Part shown: positions 22,848 to 32,295 of the stretch, one piece after another | Layout: each line of letters opens with the position of its first letter | Position numbering within the stretch: position 1 is the stretch's first letter | NCBI GenBank assembly: GCA_025331125.1 | Contig: JAOALB010000167.1 | Coordinates: 48,355 to 112,354, forward strand | From: Mycogone perniciosa | Taxonomy: Eukaryota; Ascomycota; Sordariomycetes; Hypocreales; Hypocreaceae | Reading direction: 5' to 3' | Length of the DNA: 64,000 bases | Made by a program: the position numbers and the translations under genes | The notes under the pieces: generated by a model | What the model was told of the DNA's origin: nothing | The model's database searches: none | Seen by the model: only the letters and a program-made list of their open reading frames with translations

Positions 22848-23218
22848 TGCTATGTATAGTTGTATGATACGAAAATAGAGAGCGCGGCTTGTACGAGAAT
22901 AGGAACGGCGGATGAATGCGCCACTCCTTTTGTATAGTAGTCTACTCAAACCGAAGATGTTGAGCTCAGCGGCCGTCTCTCTCTCCGGCCTCACATATCT
23001 CACGCAGATTTCCATTCCGACTTGCTCATCGCTATGGTATCTTGCTCTCAAATCAAATCATGAACCACTGTCACTCAATGCTTTCTTTCTCATCATTCTC
23101 TCATTTTCACGAAACAAAATCCTGAATCCTGAACGCCAAGACCAATAGCCTAAACCCTTCCTCTCTCCCCTCTATGATGATTTTTTTTCATGTGTGTGCG
23201 TGTGTGTGTGAGATTTGA
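22848..23218. other. Convergent intergenic region Mmc1-like / SmD3
   Basis: 370 bp containing both 3' ends. A (tg)n-type tract tgtgtgcgtgtgtgtgtg lies at about 23190-23208. No gene. Confidence 0.4.
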
Positions 23219-23709
23219 TTATCGACCGCCTCTGCCGCCGCCGCTGGCCCTGGCACGGCTGACAGTTGCACGACCTCTGGCCAGGCCAACACCCCTCCCG
23301 CGGACATTGCGGCTGCGGAACATGGGCGCGTTGCGAAGCATGTCCGGGACGATGAAGAAGCGTACGTGCGAGCCGCGGATGTAGACCTGATCGAGATGGG
23401 AGACGCGGCCGTCGCGAGCGGTGACGGTGATGTCCTTGAGCTGGACGTTCATGTTATCCTCGGCTGGCGCAAAGTTAGTCACACAAAGTCCCTCGAGAAA
23501 CTGCCCAGGCAAGTCGTGGAACATGGGGGTTTTACCTTCGAGGAGCTTCCCGCGGTAGGTCTGGCCGGAGGTGATTTCGAGGGTAACGATGTGGCCCTGG
23601 GAAATCGTAAGCTTTCAAGATACCAGCGGGCGGGAGCAAATTTTGTGGGCAGAAGACGGACCTGCGCCTCGTTCAGGAGCTTGATAGGGATGCCGATAGT
23701 GGAAGTCAT
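23219..23709 (-). CDS. SMD3: Small nuclear ribonucleoprotein Sm D3
   Basis: Exons 23662-23709, 23536-23596 and 23219-23463 (introns 65 and 72 bp, phases agree) give 117 residues. The start MTSTIGIPIKLLNEAQ and GHIVTLEITSGQTYRGKLLEAEDNMN form the Sm1 motif; DQVYIRGSHVRFFIVPDMLRNAP is Sm2. The tail is rich in RG/GRG repeats (arginine-methylation type) and ends GGRGGR. SmD3 is part of the heteroheptameric Sm ring on U1, U2, U4 and U5 snRNAs; the RG tail is normally methylated by the PRMT5 methylosome, whose pICln subunit is encoded at 49.4-50.3 kb of this same window. Confidence 0.95.
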
Positions 23710-24057
23710 GTTGGCGGTTGGCAAGGGATGAGGTTGACGCAAAAACGTGAGCTTTCTCGCAGCTTGCAAGGAAAAATAGACCTTTGGGCAATGCTGCAAT
23801 AGAGACTGCTGGTGGTGTTGAGGTTGGAGGTGCTGCATGGGCCAATTATTTATCCGCTTCCGAGAGCCTGCCCACTATTGCCCACCACTATGGCTATGGC
23901 GGGGCAGTTCCTCCAACATTTCCCAACTTACATGAACCAGCGGGCAGTACTCCGTATAATTGTTAGATATTTAGCTGGAATCACTCATTCTTTCTCTTGC
24001 ATACCATCAAGGCGTTTGTGGAGTTCATTTATACACTGCATCGGCAGTATCTATAGA
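23710..24057. other. Promoter region of SmD3 and 3' end of TRM61
   Basis: 348 bp with one TACTCCGTA copy at 23948-23956. No gene. Confidence 0.4.
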
Positions 24058-25575
24058 CTATGTAGCAGTACTAGTCGGCACCACAATCTGGGTATCATTT
24101 CCCTTCTTTTGCTTCTTGGGCTTGCCTTCTAGCATCTTCCGCTTCTCTTCCTTGCGGGCTTGCTTATCGAGATTGCCAATCGTCTTCTTTTCATTTCCAC
24201 ACGGCCACTTGGCCATGGCTGCTGTCTCAGATTCTTCGTCCCATTCACATGGCAGGATGGCAAAGACTAGATAAGACGTATGGGTCTTGAGCTCTCCTTC
24301 AGGTCGGTGGACAAGCCTGCCCTGCATCCAGGGCTTTTCTTCTTCTTCTTCTTCAGTGACCCCATTTGTGCCATTCATGGCCTGACCTTCGCCATTTGGT
24401 GTTGAAGAATCAACATCCATTTCAGTGTCCAGTGCATCGGCACCAACAGCCTGTGTTTTCTGGAGTTCTTTATTTCTCTGGGCGAGACTCCTGAGTTTCG
24501 TCACTGCTTCCGTGACATCTGCGGGAGATGGATTATACCCTTTTTCAGTTGGAAAGTTCACCCCGACTCGGTCTCGCGAGATGTTGACCTTATGATTAGA
24601 GATTTCCACCATGTCAACGTCTACCCAGCCCAAGGTTCTCAGCTCCGTCACCGTTCGGGTAACCTGCTCTATACACGGCGAAAATGTGCATATGTAAACG
24701 CTTTGCTTCGGGTCAAGAGGTGATACCCAATCGCTGTTGTCATCGTTATCAACCTCCTCATTGCCCTCCTTCTGGATCCTCCGTCTCGAGAGGTGATGTA
24801 AAGCCTCCCACGGAGCAGGTAGGTCCAGGAATACCGCTGTTGCATTCGGGGACTTTCCGTCTACAAGGAATCCCTCCTTGTAGACGTCACGATGTGTGAG
24901 TCGAACGAGGCCGTCTAATCCATGGTCTTGTATCTCGACCTGCATCTTCTGGTATCGAGGCTCATGATACTCGAAACTGAACACCTTTCCCTTCACATCG
25001 TCTGCGCTACGGGGGTATCCATTGTAAACCGCTCGCACCGATGCGTGGGTGAAGCTTCCGCTTCCAGCTCCAGCCTCGATAATCCTTGTGCCCGGTCGTG
25101 CTCGTATCCTGTGGAGGATGTAGCTGTAGTCTGGGGTGTATACAACTTGCGTCCGATGCGGCAAGCTGGTAGTCCACAGCTCTGGTGTCGGTCTCAGAAC
25201 GTAGATAAAGCCGCTTGACGCTGTCACGGCCTTCTTCACGGGCGCATTCGCACCCGCGGCAGACTCTTCATCGTCGTCTTGGCTGGGTATCGGGGTATCT
25301 TCATCTGTGGCGTCTCGCCTTCGCTTCTTCCCTCGCGAGCCGGTATCGACGTTTGACGCGCGAACTTGGGAGCCCCATGGCACTTCGAGTAATGTCGAAT
25401 GGGGGAACGAACCGAATCGTGTATTCAATGTCGCTCCTTCGGCGTATCCATCGACCGCGCCAGTCGACCGTTGTAAGGTGAGCGGCAGGAAATTGTCGCG
25501 TGACAAACTGACAATCGCCAGCGTCCCTGCAGATGTCCTCTCGCCCGGCTCCAGGAATGGTGAAGGTTTAGCCAT
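24058..25575 (-). CDS. TRM61: tRNA (adenine(58)-N1)-methyltransferase catalytic subunit
   Basis: Intronless, 505 residues. The N-terminus FLEPGERTSAGTLAIVSLSRDN is the usual small beta-domain start of Trm61/Gcd14. The SAM-binding motif I is IIEAGAGSGSFTHAS at about 163-177, preceded by the substrate-side HRTQVVYTPDYSYI. Motif FLDLPAPWEA follows near 250. The enzyme works as a heterotetramer with Trm6 in the nucleus and methylates A58 of tRNAs, including initiator tRNA-Met. Two inserts are low in complexity: an acidic segment after the first domain (about 85-115) and a poly-Glu run (about 408-416). The C-terminus is Lys-rich (KKQKKGN), a likely nuclear signal. Longer than the yeast protein because of these inserts. 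Confidence 0.93.
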   Translation of the reverse strand: MAKPSPFLEPGERTSAGTLAIVSLSRDNFLPLTLQRSTGAVDGYAEGATLNTRFGSFPHSTLLEVPWGSQVRASNVDTGSRGKKRRRDATDEDTPIPSQDDDEESAAGANAPVKKAVTASSGFIYVLRPTPELWTTSLPHRTQVVYTPDYSYILHRIRARPGTRIIEAGAGSGSFTHASVRAVYNGYPRSADDVKGKVFSFEYHEPRYQKMQVEIQDHGLDGLVRLTHRDVYKEGFLVDGKSPNATAVFLDLPAPWEALHHLSRRRIQKEGNEEVDNDDNSDWVSPLDPKQSVYICTFSPCIEQVTRTVTELRTLGWVDVDMVEISNHKVNISRDRVGVNFPTEKGYNPSPADVTEAVTKLRSLAQRNKELQKTQAVGADALDTEMDVDSSTPNGEGQAMNGTNGVTEEEEEEKPWMQGRLVHRPEGELKTHTSYLVFAILPCEWDEESETAAMAKWPCGNEKKTIGNLDKQARKEEKRKMLEGKPKKQKKGNDTQIVVPTSTAT

Positions 25576-25933
25576 AACTCACGTTGCGGGCGGTTCAATG
25601 CCCTCTGTTCTGATCGATCTTGGAGGAATCGAGAGGCTTCGTGAGGCTGGCTTTGGAGGGTTGCAAAAAAAAACTTTCCCGCGTAGCCTGTCGCCAGTTT
25701 GGGGACCTCTCCCGCTGTGGAACCGCCTGTAAGCCCCGCCTCCGATTCAGCTATAGTGAGGGGCACCAGCATTTCCAGGGGCCCTAGCGAGGCTGACGTG
25801 CTGGTTAAATCGAAGGAGGGGCAGCCAAAACATGTTTGGGAGTCATCGTGTCCTTCTCCATGCTTTTTATATTGACAGAACAGTCCTCTCTCCCCCTTCT
25901 CCCCTTCTTCCCCTCAGCTTCCAGATGCTCTGA
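25576..25933. promoter_or_regulatory. Divergent promoter TRM61 / cysteinyl-tRNA synthetase
   Basis: 358 bp between two translation-related genes transcribed away from each other, so the region probably serves both. CT-rich tract ctctcccccttctccccttcttcccctc at about 25889-25916 just before the synthetase ATG. Confidence 0.45.
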
Positions 25934-28546
25934 ATGAACATCGTTCGCGCCCTCCCCCGGTCCCGGTCTCGGTCTCGAATCTCCCATTTCATCATCGCGA
26001 AGAGTCCCGTCTATCGAAGATACTCGTCAGCCGTTATGGAGTCTTTGAAGCTCCAAAGCACGCTCAAGCCCGGTGCGCCGGTGCCATTTGTTCCAATCAA
26101 GCCTGGGGAGGTGTCTTGGTATGCCTGCGGACCGACCGTCTACGATAAGAGTCATCTGGGACATGCGCGGAACTATGTCTCGACCGATATCATCCGACGC
26201 ATTTTCATGCACTACTTTGGTTTCAAGGTCAACTTTGTCATGAATATCACGGATGTTGACGACAAGGTATGATATGTGTTGTATCTGAATCTGGAGGAGC
26301 TCCATTCACCGCCATGGCAGATCATCATCAAAGCTCGCAGACAGAGATTGCTCGAACTCGAGAAGAACAAGCCATACTCCAAAGATGAGCTCACAAAGCT
26401 AGCGCGTGACGCCTTCAAAGCCTACGCGGCAAGCAGTTCGCCGTTGCTTCTGGAAACCGGTACCGAATTAGACGAGACGAACTATACCGCTTGGAGAGAC
26501 GCCGCTTATGGTCGAGTTCTAGCTGGAGGCACCATTTCAGGGGAAGGAAAGCCCAGTGACGCTGAGGCCAAGGTCAAGATGCATATCAGCAACATGGATT
26601 CCGCGGCAGATGCCATCAAGAATGCTTCTGTATTCCCCGGCACCGACGAAATCTTCCTCCCCTACCTCGATTCTCTGTACAAGGAAACCATTGATACCCG
26701 AGACCAAACCATGTTCACGGACCTCACAAAGAGCATGGAGGATCTCTTCATGGCCGATATGGACGCCTTGAACGTTCTGCGGCCAGATCACATCACCAGA
26801 GTCACCGAATACGTCCCTCAAATTGTCAAATTTGTGGAGAAGATCGTGGAAAAGGGATTCGCATATGAGTCTGAAGGCTCCGTTTACTTCGACATTGCCG
26901 CTTTTGAACAGGCCGGTAACACTTACGCACGACTGCGACCAGATAGCAAAAACGACAAGGCTTTGCAAGAAGAGGGTGAGGGATCACTCTCCAAGAACCT
27001 TGGGGGCAAAAAAGGCGCTGGCGACTTTGCCCTGTGGAAGAAATCCAAAGCTGGGGAACCATTCTGGCCCAGTAAGTGGGGTGATGGTAGGCCAGGCTGG
27101 CACATCGAGTGCTCAGTGATGGCATCTGACATCCTGGGGTCCCAGATGGATATTCACTCAGGTGGTATTGACCTTGCCTTCCCTCATCACGACAACGAGT
27201 TGGCGCAGAGCGAGGCATACTTTTGCGAGCACGGCAGAGGCGAGCATACTTGGGTGAAATACTTCCTCCACATGGGACATCTCTCAATCTCAGGATCCAA
27301 GATGTCCAAGTCTCTCAAGAACTTCCAGACAATTCAGGATGCCCTAGCCACCACTTACACGCCGAGAAGCATGCGAGTTGTATTCCTGATGGGCAAGTGG
27401 AATGATGGGGTCGAAATCTCCCCAGATATGAGAGCACAAGCCGATAACTGGGAGTCCACTATTAGCGTGCGTACAAATCAAATGAACTGTTCTCTACCCA
27501 AGCTTCAGCTAACACCGATGTAGAACTTCTTCACAAATACCAAGTCCTGGTTGGCAGAGGCTGGCATCGAGAGTGGTGTCCAGTCACTCGACATCAGTGC
27601 GGACAATGCTGCCACAGGCCTGCTTGCTGAGCTTGAACAAGCCAAGAAGGACGTGGAAGCAGCGCTCACAAACTCTATTAATACCCCTCAAGCAATGCTC
27701 GTCATTCTGAAGTTGGTTAATACAACTAACAGCTATCTGAAAGACAACAAAGACATCAACCTCGCAGAGGTAGAGGCCATCGCGAGGTGGATTACCAGGC
27801 TCGTCGGCATATTTGGTTTGGACCCCAATGCTAAGCCACCGTATGATGGTTTAGGCTGGGCGTCCGTGATCTCCGAAGACGCAGACCCCAAGATAGCCGT
27901 GCAACCCTATGCTGCGGCACTAGAGAAGGCCAAGTCGGACGTGGCTAGCCTATCTCTTTCCAACGACGCCATTTCTGCCCTTCTGTCCAAGGATCCCACG
28001 CCCGAGTTTGAGTCCCTTGCTCAAGGAGGTTCTCGAGATATTGAGAAGCTCTCACTGCCTTATCTGAGGGCTGTATCCCAAATCCGCGATGAACTCCGTC
28101 GCACGGTCTCTTCCCAGGAACCACAGACCAAAAAGGCCATCTTGGCGATCACGGACCGCATCCGTGACCAGGATCTTACCAACTTGGGTGTCTATCTGGA
28201 TGACCGGCCTGATAACCAGCCATCACTTATCAAGTTTATCCCTGCTGCAGAACTCATCGCCGCTCGCGAGGAAAAGGCTGCGCGAGAAGCTGAAAAAGCA
28301 ATGAAAAAGGAAGAGGCCAGGTTGGCAAGAGAGAAGGCGGATCAGGAGGCTAGGGAAAAGGCCAAGGTGCCTCCTGAGCAGATGTACAAGAACGATGAGC
28401 GTTACAGCGCTTGGGACGAGCAGGGTCTCCCGACCAAGATGAAGGACGGTAGCGACGTGCCGAAGAGCCAGCTCAAGTCGCTCAAGAAAGCATGGGAGAA
28501 GCAAAAGAAGGCACACGAGGATTTGAAGGCCAAGGGCGGCCTGTGA
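25934..28546 (+). CDS. CRS1: Cysteinyl-tRNA synthetase, probably cytosolic and mitochondrial
   Basis: Exons 25934-26266, 26321-27466 and 27524-28546 (introns 54 and 57 bp, phases agree), 833 residues. Class I signatures are present: HLGH at 74-77 and KMSKS at about 438-442. The zinc-site segments YACGPTVYD, WHIECS and HHDNELAQSEA are intact. A large eukaryote-type insert (about 120-200) and a C-terminal Lys/Glu-rich coiled segment (about 735-780) occur as in fungal enzymes. The first 34 residues are Arg/Ser-rich without acidic residues (RALPRSRSRSRISHF), and a second in-frame ATG at 26036 (residue 35) begins MESLKLQSTL, a normal cytosolic start. Alternative initiation could supply both compartments from one gene, as known for several fungal synthetases. 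Confidence 0.95.
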
Positions 28547-29024
28547 TCTCCCATTTGCATACAGCGTGAGATAGACAGACAGGTTTTGTTCAATACAGTC
28601 GGCGCTCTCGAAATGGACGAATATGCATGTGTAATATTGCTCGCATGCCCCATTACATCCATCCACAATTCTTCACCATCAGTTATCTCTTCTTATGTAC
28701 AAATGGGTAGGACAATGAAGCACGGTCTCGAAATGAAGGATACTATGACAACAAATGGCATAATGGATCGGGGGCAGTATGTTGAAGACATAAAACAGCT
28801 GATCAGATAACAGAGGTGGTGGTAGGGCTAGACATAGGATTAGGAGATGGAACATTAAGTGCCCCCAAGTCGCCGCCTCGGATCTCTAACGACGAATACC
28901 TCTTCAGGGCCGTCGGTCTCATCACTGGCTGGACGATATATGATCATCGTACCGAGGTAGAATGCAATTCTGAGGGGTTTAGAGTCCCAAAGATGATGGT
29001 TTTAACAAATCCCTTGGTCTGAGC

Positions 29025-29100
29025 GAACTACTTGCTTAGCCTTACCTAACCCCCAGCAGGACAACAAATGGGTTTTATACTCAGGATAAGAAGTGTTGAG
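29025..29100 (+). repeat. Degenerate direct repeat, copy A
   Basis: About 75 bp resembling 30082-30157; shared blocks include acttgctt/actgcttgct, aaccccCAGC and GGTTTTATAC-CAG-ATAAGAAG. Most differences are C/T or G/A transitions. Confidence 0.55.
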
Positions 29101-30081
29101 CACATGAATCTACACGTGATACGCCTGTTTGTACGCTCTCTTCTTTTCAGTGAGATCAGTATTAAATAAGATTTTTATTGAAATTCAATTTGCATCTATC
29201 AAACGTTGTCTTTGCTACAACCTTCTCCAGGGCTTCATTTAGTATCAGGTGCGGCAACGCCACAGCTACTTGGACAGCAGACATGACTTGTTATTTAGCC
29301 AACGATATTGCTCCCACCCGTAATGCCCAAGAGGACAGTTTCAATGGAAGGCCTGAGGAGTCCTTCCGATAATGGGGATGGTCGATCTCGACACATGAAA
29401 GCCAAGTGGTCGGATGCTGTCAGAAACTGGGGACAACCAGAAGAGAGTGAGAGAGTCTGGGAGGTGGCCTCGCCGTAGAGTATCAGGTGAGTCGCGAGCA
29501 AGAAGTAGAAAGGTGACTGTATGGATTTCTGCCCTTCTTTCCTATGGGGTCCAAGGTTCTCTCTATATATACGCCTTCCTGGGGTCACGTGGCTTCGTGA
29601 AAAGGGGGGGCTGGCTCCCTTTGTTATCCCTTTTAGTCTCCCTTAACTCCTGACAGACGCAGTTCTACCTCTTCCCTCTAAACTACCCCTTTCGCCCTAG
29701 TGCCACTTGTTTTGGGCTTGACTTTACTCATCTAGTGCCTCTACGTTGTCTTTTCTAATGCCTACCTGCAATCCTGGGAGTAGATGGTTTTTGTTACAGT
29801 CCAAGAAGGTTTGATGCTGTCTCTTCCGAGACGCCCTCGCCTCGGTACCATGGGGGCCTCGCAAGTCTTGCCCCCGGGTTCTTATTGCTGTACCACTACT
29901 TACTTTGGAGGTTGTAATTCGAGAGCTTGCTCGCATGCTCCGCGCCCCAAAGAAGTCGGCCTACATTTCTAGACTCCTTCCTGCAAGATTGCGGCCTAGC
30001 CTCGCTTTCCATACACCTGTTATGTACTAAATACTGTGTAGTTTTATTTTACAGGCTGGACATCTCAGTAATCACAGGTGG

Positions 30082-30157
30082 ACTGCTTGCTCAGCTTCAG
30101 CTGAACCCCCAGCTGGTCAACGGATGGTTTTATACCCAGAATAAGAAGCATAGATAG
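30082..30157 (+). repeat. Degenerate direct repeat, copy B
   Basis: Partner of 29025-29100, same orientation, roughly 1 kb apart. Identity judged by eye at about 75-80 percent. Confidence 0.55.
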
Positions 30158-31593
30158 ATAACTCTAGCTGCTATATATTCCTATATTATTTTTATATATA
30201 GTTCTCACTTCTATGGATAGCTCCCTTCCAGTTAGTGTTTACAATGTCACATACAACTGTGGATGCCCCTGATACTACTTGATGCCCACCACATGTTGAG
30301 ATATATTTGCGAGGATCTGTTTTGCGGTCTCCTTTTTGGGTGGCTCGCTTACAAGCCCCTTCAGACTCGCACTTTTGGCCTGTTACTTTTCATCAATCTA
30401 ATAAAGTCCAGGGCATGCATCAGAAGGGGCTGTCATGAGGACTACTCCAGCGCCTGGGCTAATCTTCTCGGAAGCTTGTAAGTCATCAGAATGAAGAGAG
30501 CTAATTGATCGAGAGTTTGCACCACTCAGATTATCCCCCGATCACTACGACACCATCCAAAAGTATACTACTATTTTGCCATTAGTGAGAAAGAGCACGA
30601 TGAAGAGTAATTGCTTTAGGGCATCATCAAAATGATAAGATATTGTGTCTCCCTTAGCAGAGGATCCCAAAGCAAGTCGCAGTACAGGTTTTGGCATACA
30701 CTCGTCCCTGAAAAATACAGCCCATATGGCATCGGGCCTGAATTGTGACATGAATAATACACAGAGAAGATCAGGAAGAGATAGTGACGATGCTTGTTGA
30801 AAATGCGTCACTAGCCCAGTCGGTTAACAGTTGACCAGAGAGTCTCGCATTCAGTTCAAGCCATTGTCTCCTCACTACAAAATACACTTCCCTCGCATTT
30901 CTTTCATACCCAGTCCAATCTTCCCATTAATTGCATTTTCGTTATGCTTGCCCCCTTCTTTCTCACCCGCATCAACGCGGTATCTCTTCCAAGCCATCTC
31001 TCATCTGTCTGAGACAATATTCAGTTCGACTAGGACTCGTAGACCAAGCACCACAGTAATTTGAGATGAACATAATTTGGGTGCTAGGAGAGATCTAGGG
31101 TGCCAATTGCATCTCGATTGGAGTGCAGGATCTATTGTATGACCAATCACGGCGTGGGAAGCTATAACACTTCATCACTCAGCAAGTGTATGTCCAGTCC
31201 CAGCTATCTCTCTCACGCCTATGCTGCGTGACACAAGTTGTCTCTTCTTTGACAGCCTGCATAAATACCCCCGTCTCCTTGCGTCATAAAATAGTCTCAC
31301 GTGGATAAAGGCAATGTCGTACGAGTCTTATCGCAGAGAATACAGAGAGACGGTGACGGCAGTTGTATGATCTAGACTCCCATGGATCAGAAGCGAGGTT
31401 GGATTTGTGCCTTCTTATTCTGATGAAACATGGAACTTCGGCAGTTAAGGTTGCAGCTGCGCATTTTCTTCAACTTTCCTTATACTAATTCGTAGTACTC
31501 CGTACTGTCATAAATATGAGCGTGAGTGACTGCCCGCATGTGAAAATACGCCCACATCTTTGTCCATTATCCTCACTCGGGTCTTTGTCAAAT

Positions 31594-32281
31594 ATGCCTC
31601 CAGAAGTCAAATATTGTCAAATATCTTTTCCACATCCTGGCGTTCTGCTGGTGTTGATCAACAGACCCAAACAACTCAACAGCCTATCAGTGGAGGCCAA
31701 CTTGGAGCTCGATTTGGTGTTCCGCTGGTTTGACGAGGAGCCGAGTCTCCGAGTTGCCATCATCAGTGGCGTGGGCAAAACATTCTGTGTAGGGAGCGAC
31801 ATCAAAGGTATGTAAACACTTGTCTTCCACTCCCTCCCCATTACCAGGTGCATGTGACCAACGAGAAACCAGAATGGATGTCCAATAACCAGAAAGGCAT
31901 CTTATACAAGTGTCCTGAGAATGGATTCGGGGGGATATCCTGGCGAAGTGGCAAGAAACCCATCATCGCGGCCGTCAATGGTCCTGCGTATGGAGGAGGC
32001 TGTGAGATTGTCCTCAATTGCGACCTGGTGGTCGCTGCACAAACGGCCACATTCGCTCTCCCAGAAGTTAAGCTTAGCATAGCGCCGATGGGAGGAAGCC
32101 TTCCTCGGCTAATAAGAATAATTGGCCGACAACGGGCGGCGGAGCTTGCCTTGACGGGACGTGCTGCAACAGCTGAGGAGTTCGAGAGCTATGACGCCTG
32201 TCAGAGGGTGAAAATGTAGACGAAGGCCTAAAAGCCTTTGCGGAGAAACGGGAACCAAGATGGAAAGATAGCAAGCTGTAA
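31594..32281 (+). pseudogene. Enoyl-CoA hydratase/isomerase with internal deletion
   Basis: Exons 31594-31807 and 31873-32219 (65 bp intron, acceptor accag|AATGG) give a truncated protein of about 186 residues. It has the crotonase fold landmarks: LINRPKQLNSLS, the oxyanion-hole segment CVGSDIKEW and the second one KKPIIAAVNGPAYGGGCEIVL. After ATAEEFESYDACQRV the frame hits TAG at 32217. Immediately beyond, in another frame, bases 32203-32281 read EGENVDEGLKAFAEKREP...KDSKL stop, the normal C-terminal end of the fungal family with a PTS1 peroxisome signal SKL. The roughly 60 residues that should lie between are missing. So the locus has lost an internal piece and shifted frame. It sits 14 bp from the stop of the converging DUF6604 gene. 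Confidence 0.75.
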
Positions 32282-32295
32282 TGGGCTCATTCTCC

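Larger units (their letters stand above)
28547..31593. other. 3 kb gene-poor region with decayed repeat
   Basis: No ORF over about 100 codons with codon bias. It holds a degenerate direct repeat (29025-29100 and 30082-30157), several AT-rich patches (for example 30170-30210) and one TACTCCGTA copy at 31496-31504 just upstream of the next gene. It looks like old transposon or duplicated debris; no transposase motif can be read. Confidence 0.55.
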
